From assembly GCA_900315775.1 (NCBI GenBank), contig ONAJ01000022.1, positions 1 through 64,000 of the forward strand: a stretch of DNA of 64,000 nucleotides. Reading direction: 5' to 3'. Shown here piece after piece: positions 16,027 through 25,217 of this stretch. The stretch is from an uncultured Prevotella sp. Lineage in GTDB: Bacteria; Bacteroidota; Bacteroidia; Bacteroidales; Bacteroidaceae. The translations under genes were made by a program, and so were the position numbers. Below the pieces are notes generated by a model. The model did not search any database. It saw only the letters and a list, made by a program, of their open reading frames with translations, and was not told where the DNA came from. Every line of letters begins with the position of its first letter. Position 1 is the stretch's first letter.

Positions 16027-16034
16027 TATCTTTG
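16027..16034 (+). promoter_or_regulatory. -7 box of the LUD gene
   Basis: TATCTTTG at 16027-16034, 46 bases ahead of ATG 16080; the -33 box is not clear. Confidence 0.45.
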
Positions 16035-16079
16035 TGCCCATAAATCAATATTGGAAAAAAATTTAAAGTAACACGTTAT

Positions 16080-16718
16080 ATGACACCACAAGAAGAGAGA
16101 AACCAGAAACTGGCGGAGCGGATGATAAAAAACCTGAATCGCCGCAACATGGAAGCCTTCTACTGTCCTACAGGCAAGGAGGCAGTGAAGAAGGTTTCGG
16201 AACTCATTGCCGACGGAAGCAGCGTGACATGGGGCGGCACAGCCACTGTCCGTGACCTGGGCATCCCAGAGGCTTTGAAAAGCAGGGAAACACTTGAAGT
16301 TCTTGACCGAGACCTGGCAGAGACTGCAGAGGAAAAGGAGGCCATATATCTCAGGGCTTTCACGGCAGACGTGTATCTGACGAGTGCCAACGCCATATCG
16401 GAAGACGGCGTTATCGTGAACATCGACGGCAACGGCAATCGCGTGGCGGCTATCTCATGGGGACCGAAGAAGGTCATCTTCGTCATCGGTCTCAACAAGG
16501 TAGCTCAGACGGTAGAGGCAGCACTGGCCAGGGCCCGCAGTACGGCATCGCCTGTCAATGCCCAGCGGTTCGACATCAATACCCCTTGCAGAATCGACGG
16601 CACTTGCCATAACTGCAATTCGCCGGAGAGCATTTGCAGCTACGTCCATTTCCTACGGAACAGTAGAAATAAAGGACGGCATATCATAGTGCTGGTAGGT
16701 GAAGATTTGGGGTATTAG
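16080..16718 (+). CDS. LUD-domain (lactate utilisation LutC-like) protein
   Basis: A 212-residue protein of the LUD family. It has GSSVTWGGTATVRDLGIPEAL (nucleotide-binding-like loop), YLTSANAISEDGVIVNIDGNGNRVA and KVIFVIGLNKV, which are typical. A Cys-rich patch CRIDGTCHNCNSPESIC near residues 176-192 may bind a metal or iron-sulfur centre, an addition seen in the stand-alone members called DUF162. The function in lactate metabolism is not certain, because no lutAB genes are near. It is a single gene with its own promoter. Confidence 0.8.
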   Translation: MTPQEERNQKLAERMIKNLNRRNMEAFYCPTGKEAVKKVSELIADGSSVTWGGTATVRDLGIPEALKSRETLEVLDRDLAETAEEKEAIYLRAFTADVYLTSANAISEDGVIVNIDGNGNRVAAISWGPKKVIFVIGLNKVAQTVEAALARARSTASPVNAQRFDINTPCRIDGTCHNCNSPESICSYVHFLRNSRNKGRHIIVLVGEDLGY

Positions 16719-16835
16719 AGCTACGGCTTTATAAATGATTCTATGCGCGACTTTGGATGTAAGAATTATCAAATATATAATTGACAATTAATTTTTTTTA
16801 TATATCGTAGTGCTCTTTAATTCGTAATTATTTAA

Positions 16836-16843
16836 TATCTTTG
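16836..16843 (+). promoter_or_regulatory. -7 box of the licD-GT2-glf operon
   Basis: TATCTTTG at 16836-16843, with a weak -33 (CTTTAA near 16815). ATG 16856 lies only 13 bases downstream. Confidence 0.5.
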
Positions 16844-16855
16844 TGCGCAATAAAT

Positions 16856-17827
16856 ATGCCTATGGATACTAACGAAGAGATGAGAGGCGACTTCCTCGTA
16901 ACGGAAAAGAGGAAGAAACTATGGAAAATGGAAATGGACATGCTCCGTGTGGTCCTCGACGTTTGCAAGCGTCACGGACTGAACACATGGATGGACGGCG
17001 GCTCGCTGTTGGGAGTGGTACGTCACAAGGGTTTCATACCCTGGGATGACGATATCGACCTGACGATGATGCGCGACGACTATGACCGCTTCGTGAAAAT
17101 TCCGCAGGAGGAGTTTGCGCCTTACTTCCTACAGACAGCATATACCGACAAAGACTATTTCCACGGACATGCTCAGGTGAGAGACTTCAACACTACCGCT
17201 GCGTCGCCGACGGAATGGACAAAGGACTTCTGTCAGGGTATCTTCATAGACATTTTTCCTTTGGATGCCGTGCCTGACGACAAGGAGGAATACGAAGAGC
17301 TGAGCAAGCGTTCTATGGAAATGAAACGTATGATGGAGGCAAAAGGACGTTTCTACCTCTTTAAACAGCACGACATCATAGACAACATAAAGACCTGGCG
17401 GAAGGCACGACAGCTCTTTAAGCGTGTGGACTTCAAAGACTATTACCGAGAGTTTGAAGACCTCTTCCGCAAATATCGTCCTGAGGACAATGCCGCTGTG
17501 GGAACAATATCGTTCATACCATCATTGGCACGCGACAAGGAGATATACAGCGACACGGTGTGGTTGCCTTTCGAGGATATGATGGTGCCAGCACCAAAGG
17601 ACTACGACAAGGAGCTGCGCTCGTTATATGGCGACGACTATATGAAACCACGACGGGCACCAGCGTTCCACGGAGGACTGATAATTGATACAGAAATACC
17701 ATATACCGACGTAATAAGAGACATCCGTAAAGAGCATACTTTCTGCAAAGACGTTATGAGACGTTTGCGCAAGTTAGTGGGAATGAAGAACAAGACCCTA
17801 CTCGAAGAAAAACTGATGGTACTATGA
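16856..17827 (+). CDS. LicD family phosphotransferase-like protein
   Basis: A LicD/FKRP-type protein of 323 residues. The family core is MDGGSLLGVVRHKGFIPWDD followed by DIDLTMMRDDYDRF (metal-binding Asp cluster), then TTAASPTEWTKDFCQGIFID. Such enzymes transfer phosphorylcholine, ribitol-phosphate or similar phosphate-linked groups onto glycans. The frame runs upstream to 16841, but that falls in the promoter; ATG 16856 (or 16862) is used. Its stop overlaps the start of the next glycosyltransferase (ATGA), which points to coupled translation. Confidence 0.85.
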   Translation: MPMDTNEEMRGDFLVTEKRKKLWKMEMDMLRVVLDVCKRHGLNTWMDGGSLLGVVRHKGFIPWDDDIDLTMMRDDYDRFVKIPQEEFAPYFLQTAYTDKDYFHGHAQVRDFNTTAASPTEWTKDFCQGIFIDIFPLDAVPDDKEEYEELSKRSMEMKRMMEAKGRFYLFKQHDIIDNIKTWRKARQLFKRVDFKDYYREFEDLFRKYRPEDNAAVGTISFIPSLARDKEIYSDTVWLPFEDMMVPAPKDYDKELRSLYGDDYMKPRRAPAFHGGLIIDTEIPYTDVIRDIRKEHTFCKDVMRRLRKLVGMKNKTLLEEKLMVL

Positions 17828-18885
17828 AAACACTTACTATTATTATTCCCACGTACAACATGGAAGCATATCTTGACGGATGTCTCGACTCGCTGATGAC
17901 TGTCAGCAACAGAGAACGTATGGAGGTGCTGATAATAAATGACGGCAGCAAGGACTCGTCGTCGTTCATAGCACACAAATGGTGCGAACGCCACCCCGAG
18001 ATGATGCGTGTCATAGACAAGGACAACGGCAACTACGGGTCGTGCATAAACAGAGGACTGAAGGAGGCAACAGGAAAGTACGTCAAGATTCTTGATGCTG
18101 ACGACCGCTATGACACGGTAGCACTGCAGGCTATGTTGGACACTATGGACAGCGTGGACGTTGACGTGCTGATAACAGACTATGTGCTGACAGGCAACAA
18201 CACCATAGCAAAGAAATACTACGAGCAGCAGTTGCCCAAGGAGACCGTATTCAACATTGCGGACTATCGTGACGAGCCACACTTTCAGGACATACGCATG
18301 CACTCGGTAGCCTACCGTACTACAATGCTCAAGGATGCCCACTACCACCAGGCAGAGGGGATATCGTTTACCGACGTACAGTGGATATTCCTGCCCATAG
18401 CGATAGCGCAGAGCGCCTACTACCTGCCCAAGCCCGTTTATCGATACCTCATAGGAAGGGCCGGACAGACGGTTGACCCTTCGCAGAAGCTGAAAGGACT
18501 GCCCTCGGCATTAGGACTGGCAGAAGCGTTAGTTGAAACGAGGTGCAAGGTGCAAGGTGCAAGGTGCGAGATACGAGAGTCGGACTATCTCACTAAGAGG
18601 TTGATGGGTGTGCTAAAATCCACCTACAGGTCGGTGCTGGTGGAGTTTCCCGATTACGACAAAGAACGACTGAAAGCCCTTGACAGGAAAATAGCCAAGG
18701 AGCAGCCTGAGATATACCGTGCTCTCGGTGAGACAAAGCTACTGCCGGTAATTGGCATAAGGTTCATCAGTAAGTGGCGACAGCACGACTACAAGCCCTT
18801 ACCACGCTACTACCAACCGCTATACACATATTACGCACAGATGTTGGAGAAAGCGAAACAGCTTACAGGAAAAACTAAGAACTAA
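17824..18885 (+). CDS. Family 2 glycosyltransferase
   Basis: A 353-residue GT-A enzyme: LTIIIPTYNMEAYLDGCLDS at the N-terminus, VLIINDGSKD, and the metal-binding ILDADDRYD (DAD, about residue 90). It lies between licD and glf, so it may add galactofuranose or another sugar to a surface glycan. A run of four 7-bp AGGTGCA-type units (18541-18568) is translated in frame as CKVQGARCEIRE within an alpha-helical region, an insertion by repeat expansion. The stop is 6 bases before glf. Confidence 0.88.
   Translation: MKTLTIIIPTYNMEAYLDGCLDSLMTVSNRERMEVLIINDGSKDSSSFIAHKWCERHPEMMRVIDKDNGNYGSCINRGLKEATGKYVKILDADDRYDTVALQAMLDTMDSVDVDVLITDYVLTGNNTIAKKYYEQQLPKETVFNIADYRDEPHFQDIRMHSVAYRTTMLKDAHYHQAEGISFTDVQWIFLPIAIAQSAYYLPKPVYRYLIGRAGQTVDPSQKLKGLPSALGLAEALVETRCKVQGARCEIRESDYLTKRLMGVLKSTYRSVLVEFPDYDKERLKALDRKIAKEQPEIYRALGETKLLPVIGIRFISKWRQHDYKPLPRYYQPLYTYYAQMLEKAKQLTGKTKN
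18540..18575 (+). repeat. Heptamer repeat inside a glycosyltransferase gene
   Basis: Four tandem units of AGGTGCA (the last AGGTGCG), then AGATACGAGAG. The unit length of 7 is not a multiple of 3, yet the total keeps the frame. Confidence 0.75.
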
Positions 18886-18891
18886 TTCATA

Positions 18892-20025
18892 ATGGAATAC
18901 GACTACCTTATAGTTGGCGCAGGACTCTTCGGAGCAACATTCGCTCATCAGGCACACAAGCAGGGCAAGCGCTGTTTGGTAATAGACCGCAGGGAACACC
19001 TCGGTGGCAATGTGTACTGCGAGAACATTGACGGCATCAACGTACATAAGTACGGAGCACACATCTTTCACACCAACAACAAAGAGGTGTGGGACTTCGT
19101 GAACTCCATAGTACCATTTAACCGTTATACCAACTCGCCAGTAGCCAACTATAAAGGAAAGCTGTATAACCTGCCGTTCAATATGAATACGTTCTACCAG
19201 ATGTGGGGCGTGACGACACCCGCCGAGGCACAGATGCGACTGGAGTCACAGCGTGCGGCAGCGCTGAGGGCTCTTGACGGACGTGAGCCGCAGAACCTTG
19301 AAGAGCAGGCGCGACTGCTCATCGGCGACGACATCTACGAACGACTGATAAAAGGATATACCGAGAAGCAATGGGGACGCAGTTGTAAGGACCTGCCGGC
19401 ATTCATCATCAAGCGTCTCCCCGTGCGCATGGTCTTCGACAACAACTATTTCAACGACAGATATCAGGGAATACCCATTGGAGGATACAACCGACTCATT
19501 GACGGACTCCTCGAGGGTGTTGAGACAAGAACTGGCATAGACTTTATAAAGGAAAGAAAAGAATGTAATTCTCAGTTCCAGATTCTCAATTCCATATTCA
19601 AGAAAATAGTATATACGGGAAGCATCGACGAATACTACGGCTACTGCTACGGAAAACTGGAATACCGCACCGTACGACTGGAACAGGAGCGAATCAACGA
19701 CAGCAACTATCAAGGCAATGCCGTAGTGAACTATACGGAGCGTAATATTCCATACACCCGTATCATAGAACACAAGCACTTCGAGATGTTTGGCAGCGAG
19801 GTGGAGAGTATTCCCACAACTATTATCAGCAAGGAGTACCCCGCAGAGTGGAAAGAAGGAATGGAACCCTACTACCCTATCAACGACGAGCGCAACACAG
19901 CACTATATGCCAAGTACAAGGAGTTGGCAGACCGCGAAGAGAACGTTATCTTCGGAGGAAGACTGGCGGAGTATAAGTATTACGATATGGCGCCAGTTAT
20001 AGAAAGAGCATTAGCCGCTATATAA
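18892..20025 (+). CDS. glf: UDP-galactopyranose mutase
   Basis: A 377-residue flavoenzyme that interconverts UDP-Galp and UDP-Galf. The FAD-binding motif YDYLIVGAGLFGATFA is at residues 3-18; NIDGINVHKYGAHIFHTNNK, KGYTEKQWG and YNRLIDGLLEG are diagnostic. The enzyme supplies galactofuranose for the glycan built by the neighbouring transferases. A short insertion relative to the usual family (CNSQFQILNSIF, encoded by ATTCTCA-type repeats at about 19565-19600) sits just before KIVYTGSIDEYYGY. The 3' end overlaps the convergent next gene by 46 bases. Confidence 0.94.
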   Translation: MEYDYLIVGAGLFGATFAHQAHKQGKRCLVIDRREHLGGNVYCENIDGINVHKYGAHIFHTNNKEVWDFVNSIVPFNRYTNSPVANYKGKLYNLPFNMNTFYQMWGVTTPAEAQMRLESQRAAALRALDGREPQNLEEQARLLIGDDIYERLIKGYTEKQWGRSCKDLPAFIIKRLPVRMVFDNNYFNDRYQGIPIGGYNRLIDGLLEGVETRTGIDFIKERKECNSQFQILNSIFKKIVYTGSIDEYYGYCYGKLEYRTVRLEQERINDSNYQGNAVVNYTERNIPYTRIIEHKHFEMFGSEVESIPTTIISKEYPAEWKEGMEPYYPINDERNTALYAKYKELADREENVIFGGRLAEYKYYDMAPVIERALAAI

Positions 20026-21338
20026 TACATAAGTACGCACGCGAGGAGGATGCGCAGGACACACCGCACACGACCGTCATGTATGTCCTTCAAGGCGTAT
20101 GCCACAGCTATCGGGATAGTAAACAGCCAGTGGGAGCCCATAATGTAAACCTCAAGGATGCCGAAGCCGAGGAAAAGATGTAGGAACATATCGAAGGCAA
20201 ACCACGAAAGGAGAATTTGCATAAGACGTTGACGACGCCCATACCACACACCGAGAACGAAGAGTGCCACGACGACAGCCTCAACGACATAAGGCAGTGC
20301 AGAACGATAGCTTACCACTACAGGACGACCTTTATTGACATCCATAAGGCAGTAGTCGCTATGGAACAGCAACGACTCTCCGAAGACATTCTCTATCACC
20401 ACCGGCATGCGTGGCACCGTCATATCAGACCAGTCGAAATACTTACTGTCAACGAGTTGTTTTGAGCGTCGCTCCTGCTGACGTGCTGCCGCCTGTTGCT
20501 GGTGTTTACGGAAAGAAGCATCGTTGGCGATGGTATTCTCTATGCGTTCAGCACGAGCACGGTCTTGAGGCTTTATGATGGTTTCCACCTCTACCTTATA
20601 TAATATGGCAAAGAGCATGACGGGTATTATCCACATGCGAAGGATGTTCCAAGGGTGGAAGAAACGTCGTCCCCTTATAAGCATATCGGCAAGGAATACC
20701 TTTACCATGTGGGTTGTGGTAACGCCACCACCGACAAACGTCATTACAACTACCTGCCAAGGAGAAAGAGAACGGTGATGTTTCAGTCGGATGCCCATGA
20801 TATATACGAACAGCAGCAGGAGAAACAGCGACATAGCAAAGTGGTCGGGTTGACAACCGGCTATCATGACGGAGGCAAACGAGAATAGCAGAAGGGTAAG
20901 AAGGAAGGCATCAAGACGACATACCTTTATTACTGTGCGGAGTAAACGATAGAGGAAGACTCCTGCATAGACGTCGCATACTACGACAACCGCTGCTGAC
21001 AGCCACGCTGCAAGGTTGTAATCCGTAATGGCAAGAATAGCCATATTGAGCAGTGCCAAAGGAAGGAGGAAGACAGCAAGCAGCGGATGACGGAAAGTAT
21101 TGAAACTAATAGCATTCCACCGCGTGAGCACGCGATAAAGGCAGTCGTCGTAGCCCGAAAGACTGTATATAGGACTGGCAGCATCCCAATGGCTAAGGCT
21201 GTTTACCGCCAGCAGGTCACTATACGAAAGTGCCACAAGGACATTTAGCGTACCGAAGAACGCCAACAGGACTGTTGCCACCCAGCGTTCATCGCCAGAG
21301 ATACGGAATATTTTCAGGGACTTTAGCATAGACACCAT
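19980..21338 (-). CDS. Polytopic membrane protein, DUF6080-like (paralogue 1)
   Basis: A 452-residue protein with about 10 or more hydrophobic segments and a soluble loop in the middle (KPQDRARAERIENTIANDAS and a Q/R-rich part). It shares the layout and motifs RHPLLAVF, PDHFAMS, VVIENVFGES..LFHSDY, SWFAFDMFLHLFLGFGILEVYIMGSHW with the next gene. It resembles the family I know as DUF6080; a GT-C-like envelope glycosyltransferase is possible but not shown. ATG 21329 is an alternative start. It lies in a minus-strand run of envelope genes, 3 bases after its paralogue. Confidence 0.7.
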   Translation of the reverse strand: MVSMLKSLKIFRISGDERWVATVLLAFFGTLNVLVALSYSDLLAVNSLSHWDAASPIYSLSGYDDCLYRVLTRWNAISFNTFRHPLLAVFLLPLALLNMAILAITDYNLAAWLSAAVVVVCDVYAGVFLYRLLRTVIKVCRLDAFLLTLLLFSFASVMIAGCQPDHFAMSLFLLLLFVYIMGIRLKHHRSLSPWQVVVMTFVGGGVTTTHMVKVFLADMLIRGRRFFHPWNILRMWIIPVMLFAILYKVEVETIIKPQDRARAERIENTIANDASFRKHQQQAAARQQERRSKQLVDSKYFDWSDMTVPRMPVVIENVFGESLLFHSDYCLMDVNKGRPVVVSYRSALPYVVEAVVVALFVLGVWYGRRQRLMQILLSWFAFDMFLHLFLGFGILEVYIMGSHWLFTIPIAVAYALKDIHDGRVRCVLRILLACVLMYYIAANALSITGAIS

Positions 21339-21341
21339 CGT

Positions 21342-22778
21342 TTAACTTGCCAAGTAACCTATTAGCAGGTTGAGGTTATACACATATAGCCACAGCACAA
21401 GCAAGATTACCAAACCACGACAGAACAACAGCGAACGGCGCCCATGAAGATGTCGAAACAGGAAACCCGTAGCTATCGGGACGACAAAGAGCCAGTCGCC
21501 GCTCATGATATACACCTCGTTGAGACCAAAGCCGAGTCCCATGTGCAGGAACATGTCGAAAGCAAAGCCTGACAAAGCCATCCACAGGAAACGACTGCGA
21601 CGTCCAGCCCATATTCCCGCAATGAAGATAATGAGGATTAGTGCCTCAACAATATAGTTTATTGACCAACTGTAGCGCACTATGACAGGACGTTTACGAA
21701 GTGTGTCTTCGAGAAGGTGGTCGCGATGAAGTTGTATGGACTCGCCGAAGAGGTTCTCTACGAACGACTCTGTTCGCGAGGTGGTAACGTCTGTCCACTG
21801 TTCGAACTCGCCATTACCAATAGGTTTTCCCTTATGCTTGTTCCACGGTTTCGACTGGTCAATACGTTTCTGTCTGTCCGTCTTTGCCTGCATGACACGC
21901 TCAAAGGCAGCATTCTGTACTGCCGTATCCTTGATACTGGTAGTATCGAGAAACGCCTGATAGGTACGTTCGCGGTTTATCTTCTTTGTCTCGGCATTCT
22001 TCTCCATACGTGCCTTGTAGCGTGGATACACATAATAGCCCCACTCCCAACGGGCAAAACCCCAGAGGAGTATCGAGGGGAGGATGACAGCAAACACCAT
22101 GTATGTAGGACGGAAGAAACGCTTGCCATTAACGAAAAGGGCATCGATGAACACCTTCACTCCGTTGCTCAGCGTTACTCCCGCTGTGAAGAGGAACAGC
22201 AGTACGGTCTGTATGCGGTCCAGGTGACGTTCGCGCTGAATAGCCTTACCACAGAGGTATAGCGTTGTGATAATCATAAACATAGAGACAGCGAAATGAT
22301 CGGGAACGATGAACGTCACCATAACATATCCGAAAGAGAAGAAAAGGGCTGTCAACATGGTAGAATCAAAACGCGACAGAGCAATAACCTCGCGGAAGAT
22401 GCGATAGAGGAAGATGAACGAATAGTAGCTGCAGAACAGCAGCGGCAAGGCTATGACAATCTGTACGAGGTTATAGCCAGTGAGGCTGATGAGTGCCTGG
22501 TTTATGAGATAGAACGGATAAACGAAGAAGGCAAGCAGCGGATGACGATAGACATTATAGAACACTCCCCATTCCGTGGTGACGGCATAGGTGATAGGGT
22601 CGAAGCCCGACACACGGAAGTGCTTTATGAAGACATCCCAGTAGTGTTCCTCGGGAGAGGAGAACTTCTCGAAGTACTTGCTTATGAGCAACGCATGAAG
22701 AACAACGAAGAGGAGCATCGACAAGAGCGACGCCCACAGCTCTTCACGTTTTATACGGAACAGTCGGAGATATCTCAT
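21342..22778 (-). CDS. Polytopic membrane protein, DUF6080-like (paralogue 2)
   Basis: A 478-residue relative of the downstream gene. Shared points include YRHPLLAFFVYPFYLINQAL, PDHFAVSMF, SFVENLFGESIQLHRDH and AFDMFLHMGLGFGLNEVYIM. The central loop (residues about 265-330) is highly charged, with KARMEKNAETKKINRERTY. The order suggests an ancient tandem duplication. The conserved ENxFGES...H segment and FDMFLH...GF motif could form an active site, though no biochemical role is known to me. Its start overlaps the HAD gene stop by 4 bases. Confidence 0.7.
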   Translation of the reverse strand: MRYLRLFRIKREELWASLLSMLLFVVLHALLISKYFEKFSSPEEHYWDVFIKHFRVSGFDPITYAVTTEWGVFYNVYRHPLLAFFVYPFYLINQALISLTGYNLVQIVIALPLLFCSYYSFIFLYRIFREVIALSRFDSTMLTALFFSFGYVMVTFIVPDHFAVSMFMIITTLYLCGKAIQRERHLDRIQTVLLFLFTAGVTLSNGVKVFIDALFVNGKRFFRPTYMVFAVILPSILLWGFARWEWGYYVYPRYKARMEKNAETKKINRERTYQAFLDTTSIKDTAVQNAAFERVMQAKTDRQKRIDQSKPWNKHKGKPIGNGEFEQWTDVTTSRTESFVENLFGESIQLHRDHLLEDTLRKRPVIVRYSWSINYIVEALILIIFIAGIWAGRRSRFLWMALSGFAFDMFLHMGLGFGLNEVYIMSGDWLFVVPIATGFLFRHLHGRRSLLFCRGLVILLVLWLYVYNLNLLIGYLAS

Positions 22779-23356
22779 TTACGGAATGGTTTATAGTATC
22801 CTTCATCGGCAATGTCGAGCAGTTCATGATCGCCACGACTGTCGCCATAGACTATCAACTCGTAGGTATTGCGCTCTGGAAAACGTTCAAGAAAACGACG
22901 TACCTTCTCCTTGCCGTAGCAGTTACGGGTATAGAAACGTCCTGTGAGACGTTCGTTCATAACCTCCACCTTAGTACCTATCACCTCTATGCCGGGAAGG
23001 AACAGTCGTACCCAACTGTCCATATTTGCGCTTACCACTACTACGGTATGTCCCTCCTGCTGTACTTCACGGAGTTTTTCCATAGCGGCAGGACGAAGTA
23101 TCGACTTCCTCTTGCGAGCGTATGTTTCGCAGAAGTCGTTAAACACCCCTTCACGCATACCCTTAAAAAAATATGTGAAGAGCTGACGCTTACACTTACC
23201 GTTAGGATAGATACCCATCTTCATCAGCAAGAGCAACGGACTAAAACGAAGAAGTCCTAACAGCGTTGCCTTGTCACCACGCACGAAGCGTATGAAGTCT
23301 ATAAGAGTATCGCGCGTCGTCAGCGTACCATCGAAATCAAATGCATATATTTTCAT
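22775..23356 (-). CDS. HAD-family (SerB-like) phosphatase
   Basis: A 193-residue HAD phosphohydrolase: motif I DFDGTLTTRDT (nucleophile D in residues 5-9), motif II VVVSAN, and motif IV YGDSRGDHELL. ATG 23356 begins directly at MKIYAFDFDGT; the upstream frame to 23392 overlaps the prenyltransferase gene. The start overlaps the end of the UbiA-type gene by 4 bases. A phosphatase next to a decaprenyl-phosphate phosphoribosyltransferase-like enzyme suggests dephosphorylation of the polyprenyl-phosphoribose-5-phosphate product; this is inference from gene order. Confidence 0.85.
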   Translation of the reverse strand: MKIYAFDFDGTLTTRDTLIDFIRFVRGDKATLLGLLRFSPLLLLMKMGIYPNGKCKRQLFTYFFKGMREGVFNDFCETYARKRKSILRPAAMEKLREVQQEGHTVVVVSANMDSWVRLFLPGIEVIGTKVEVMNERLTGRFYTRNCYGKEKVRRFLERFPERNTYELIVYGDSRGDHELLDIADEGYYKPFRK

Positions 23357-24225
23357 AATACATATATTGTTATAACGAACGATATTATCCACAACAGCAC
23401 CACAGCTTGCAGGAAGCGGTCGCTGAGGAGCAGTTTTGTGGGGTCGCCACTGCGTTTATCCACAACCGTCAGCTGTATATACCTCAAGAGACCAAGAATA
23501 ACGAATACAGTAGTGAGATAAAGATATTCATTTTTTTCACTAGCACCCACATCGGGAGCAACGGTGTACATCACATAGCACACTATAGTTACCGCGGAAG
23601 TAATGGTGATAGCCTCATTAAGGAACGTCAGGTTATAACGACTTGTGTTGTGACGGGGCGCCTCACCGGTAGATTCCATACGCACCACGTCGTCACGACG
23701 CTTGGCGAGAGAGAGGAAAAGCGTAAGGAGGAAAGTCATCAGCACAATCCACTTACTGAGTGGTGTCATTGTTACCAAACCGCCAACCAACAGACGTAGA
23801 ACAAAGCCGAAAGCTACGATGCAAACATCAAGGATGGCGTAGCGCTTCAGTTTTATGCAGTAGGCTATATTCATGAAGAAATAACCGATGATAACAAGCG
23901 AAGCCATGTATCGACCTGTTGGAATGAGGAAGAGCATAACACCGGCGCAGGCAAGCATGACAGCCATAATGCCCCACGCCTGAGGAATAGTGATGGCACC
24001 TGATGCCAGGGGGCGCTTGCACTTCTCTGCATGACGGCGATCGTCCTCCACATCCATTATATCGTTAAGACAGTACACCGCTGACGCAGTAAAACTAAAG
24101 GCAAAGAATGCTATTACTGAGCTGTACCAGTCAAGAGCACTCATTAAGGCTCTTCCACCGAATATCATCGGCAAGAATATAAACGTATTCTTTACCCACT
24201 GCTGTGGTCGTATTAACTTTATCAT
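23353..24225 (-). CDS. UbiA-type prenyltransferase, decaprenyl-phosphate phosphoribosyltransferase-like
   Basis: A 290-residue polytopic enzyme of the UbiA superfamily. The N-terminal IRPQQWVKNTFIFLP and the metal-binding NDIMDVEDDRRH (first Asp-rich motif) are the pattern of phosphoribosyl-diphosphate:decaprenyl-phosphate transferases, such as mycobacterial Rv3806c, rather than of quinone-synthesis UbiA. A second Asp-rich region is near LAKRRDDVVR. The product would be a lipid-linked phosphoribose donor. ATG overlaps (4 bases each side) with the acyltransferase and HAD genes support one operon. Confidence 0.82.
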   Translation of the reverse strand: MIKLIRPQQWVKNTFIFLPMIFGGRALMSALDWYSSVIAFFAFSFTASAVYCLNDIMDVEDDRRHAEKCKRPLASGAITIPQAWGIMAVMLACAGVMLFLIPTGRYMASLVIIGYFFMNIAYCIKLKRYAILDVCIVAFGFVLRLLVGGLVTMTPLSKWIVLMTFLLTLFLSLAKRRDDVVRMESTGEAPRHNTSRYNLTFLNEAITITSAVTIVCYVMYTVAPDVGASEKNEYLYLTTVFVILGLLRYIQLTVVDKRSGDPTKLLLSDRFLQAVVLLWIISFVITIYVL

Positions 24226-25214
24226 TTTATTTTCCTTAATATTACTTTCTCTACAAATTTACTCAACAGCCAAGCCAACACCAGTCCCGCACTGAACGTG
24301 ATGAGGAAGTTTACGATGTAGCCTAAGTGATAGGGTGATATTTTACGATATACGAACTCCACATGTATTAGGTACAACTCTAACGACACTCCACCGACGA
24401 AAGCAAGTCCACGAAGGATGAGCGACGGGGTATGTTCAAAGAGTTCGCAGAGGAGTAGCATCGCTGTTGCTGACAACGGGATATACACCAGACGTTCTAT
24501 GAACAGCGGGAAATGTCCACGCCAGTGTTGCTCTAACTCCATACACATAGCAAGTGACATGACGAACAGCAGCAGGGTGAGCCACAACGCCTGGGGCTCC
24601 ATACGCTTGCCGTCCATCACCCACTGTCCGCAGTTTATTCCAAGCAGGAAGATAGGTACACGACTCCAGAATATCTCCACATGGCCGACAGAACTATGAA
24701 CGAAGGGCATATACTGCACCATAACCATCCACACGAGGAACACTACAGGCATCCAACGACAGGACGGATACTTACGGATAAGTTGCATATAGAATGGGGC
24801 ACACAGGTATAGCGCCATAATGGCTGGAACAAACCAGAAGGTAAGGTCATCGACACGCCAGAAACTCCACCCCACCGCGATGTTTGCTATGAGGTGATAG
24901 ATGTTAGGACTGTAACCGCCATGAGGTGCATAAAGATAGTTAGGAATGTAAAAGAGCATTGCCATAATAAGCCACGCGGGGTACAGGCGCAACAGTCTGC
25001 GTCGATAGAACTGCCCGAGCAGCTGACTCTTGCTCCAAGAGAACCACAGTCCTATGCCACTGAGGAAGAGGAACATGTCAACACCTACATTACCACACTT
25101 GTGCAGGGAATAGAAGAGGTTTGTCTTAGGCATCCCTATGTGAAAGAGTATCACGAAGAGCATTGCCGCTCCCATCAACTCGCCTCGATATTTACTTAAC
25201 AGTGCGTAATTCAT
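24222..25214 (-). CDS. Acyltransferase 3 family membrane protein
   Basis: A 330-residue protein of the acyltransferase-3 (OafA/NodX-like) family. The N-terminus RGELMGAAMLFVILFHIG carries the catalytic-type histidine, and GVDMFLFLSGIGLWFSW with the SG-x-G motif follows in helix 2. About 10 transmembrane helices. These enzymes add acetyl or other acyl groups to surface sugars. The start follows an octamer repeat run (GAAGTTAA units, 25215-25250) that also encodes the end of the upstream gene. Confidence 0.85.
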   Translation of the reverse strand: MNYALLSKYRGELMGAAMLFVILFHIGMPKTNLFYSLHKCGNVGVDMFLFLSGIGLWFSWSKSQLLGQFYRRRLLRLYPAWLIMAMLFYIPNYLYAPHGGYSPNIYHLIANIAVGWSFWRVDDLTFWFVPAIMALYLCAPFYMQLIRKYPSCRWMPVVFLVWMVMVQYMPFVHSSVGHVEIFWSRVPIFLLGINCGQWVMDGKRMEPQALWLTLLLFVMSLAMCMELEQHWRGHFPLFIERLVYIPLSATAMLLLCELFEHTPSLILRGLAFVGGVSLELYLIHVEFVYRKISPYHLGYIVNFLITFSAGLVLAWLLSKFVEKVILRKIK

Positions 25215-25217
25215 ATT

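Noticed and set aside
16841..16855. Earlier start for the LicD gene
   Set aside because: It would begin within the -7 promoter box.
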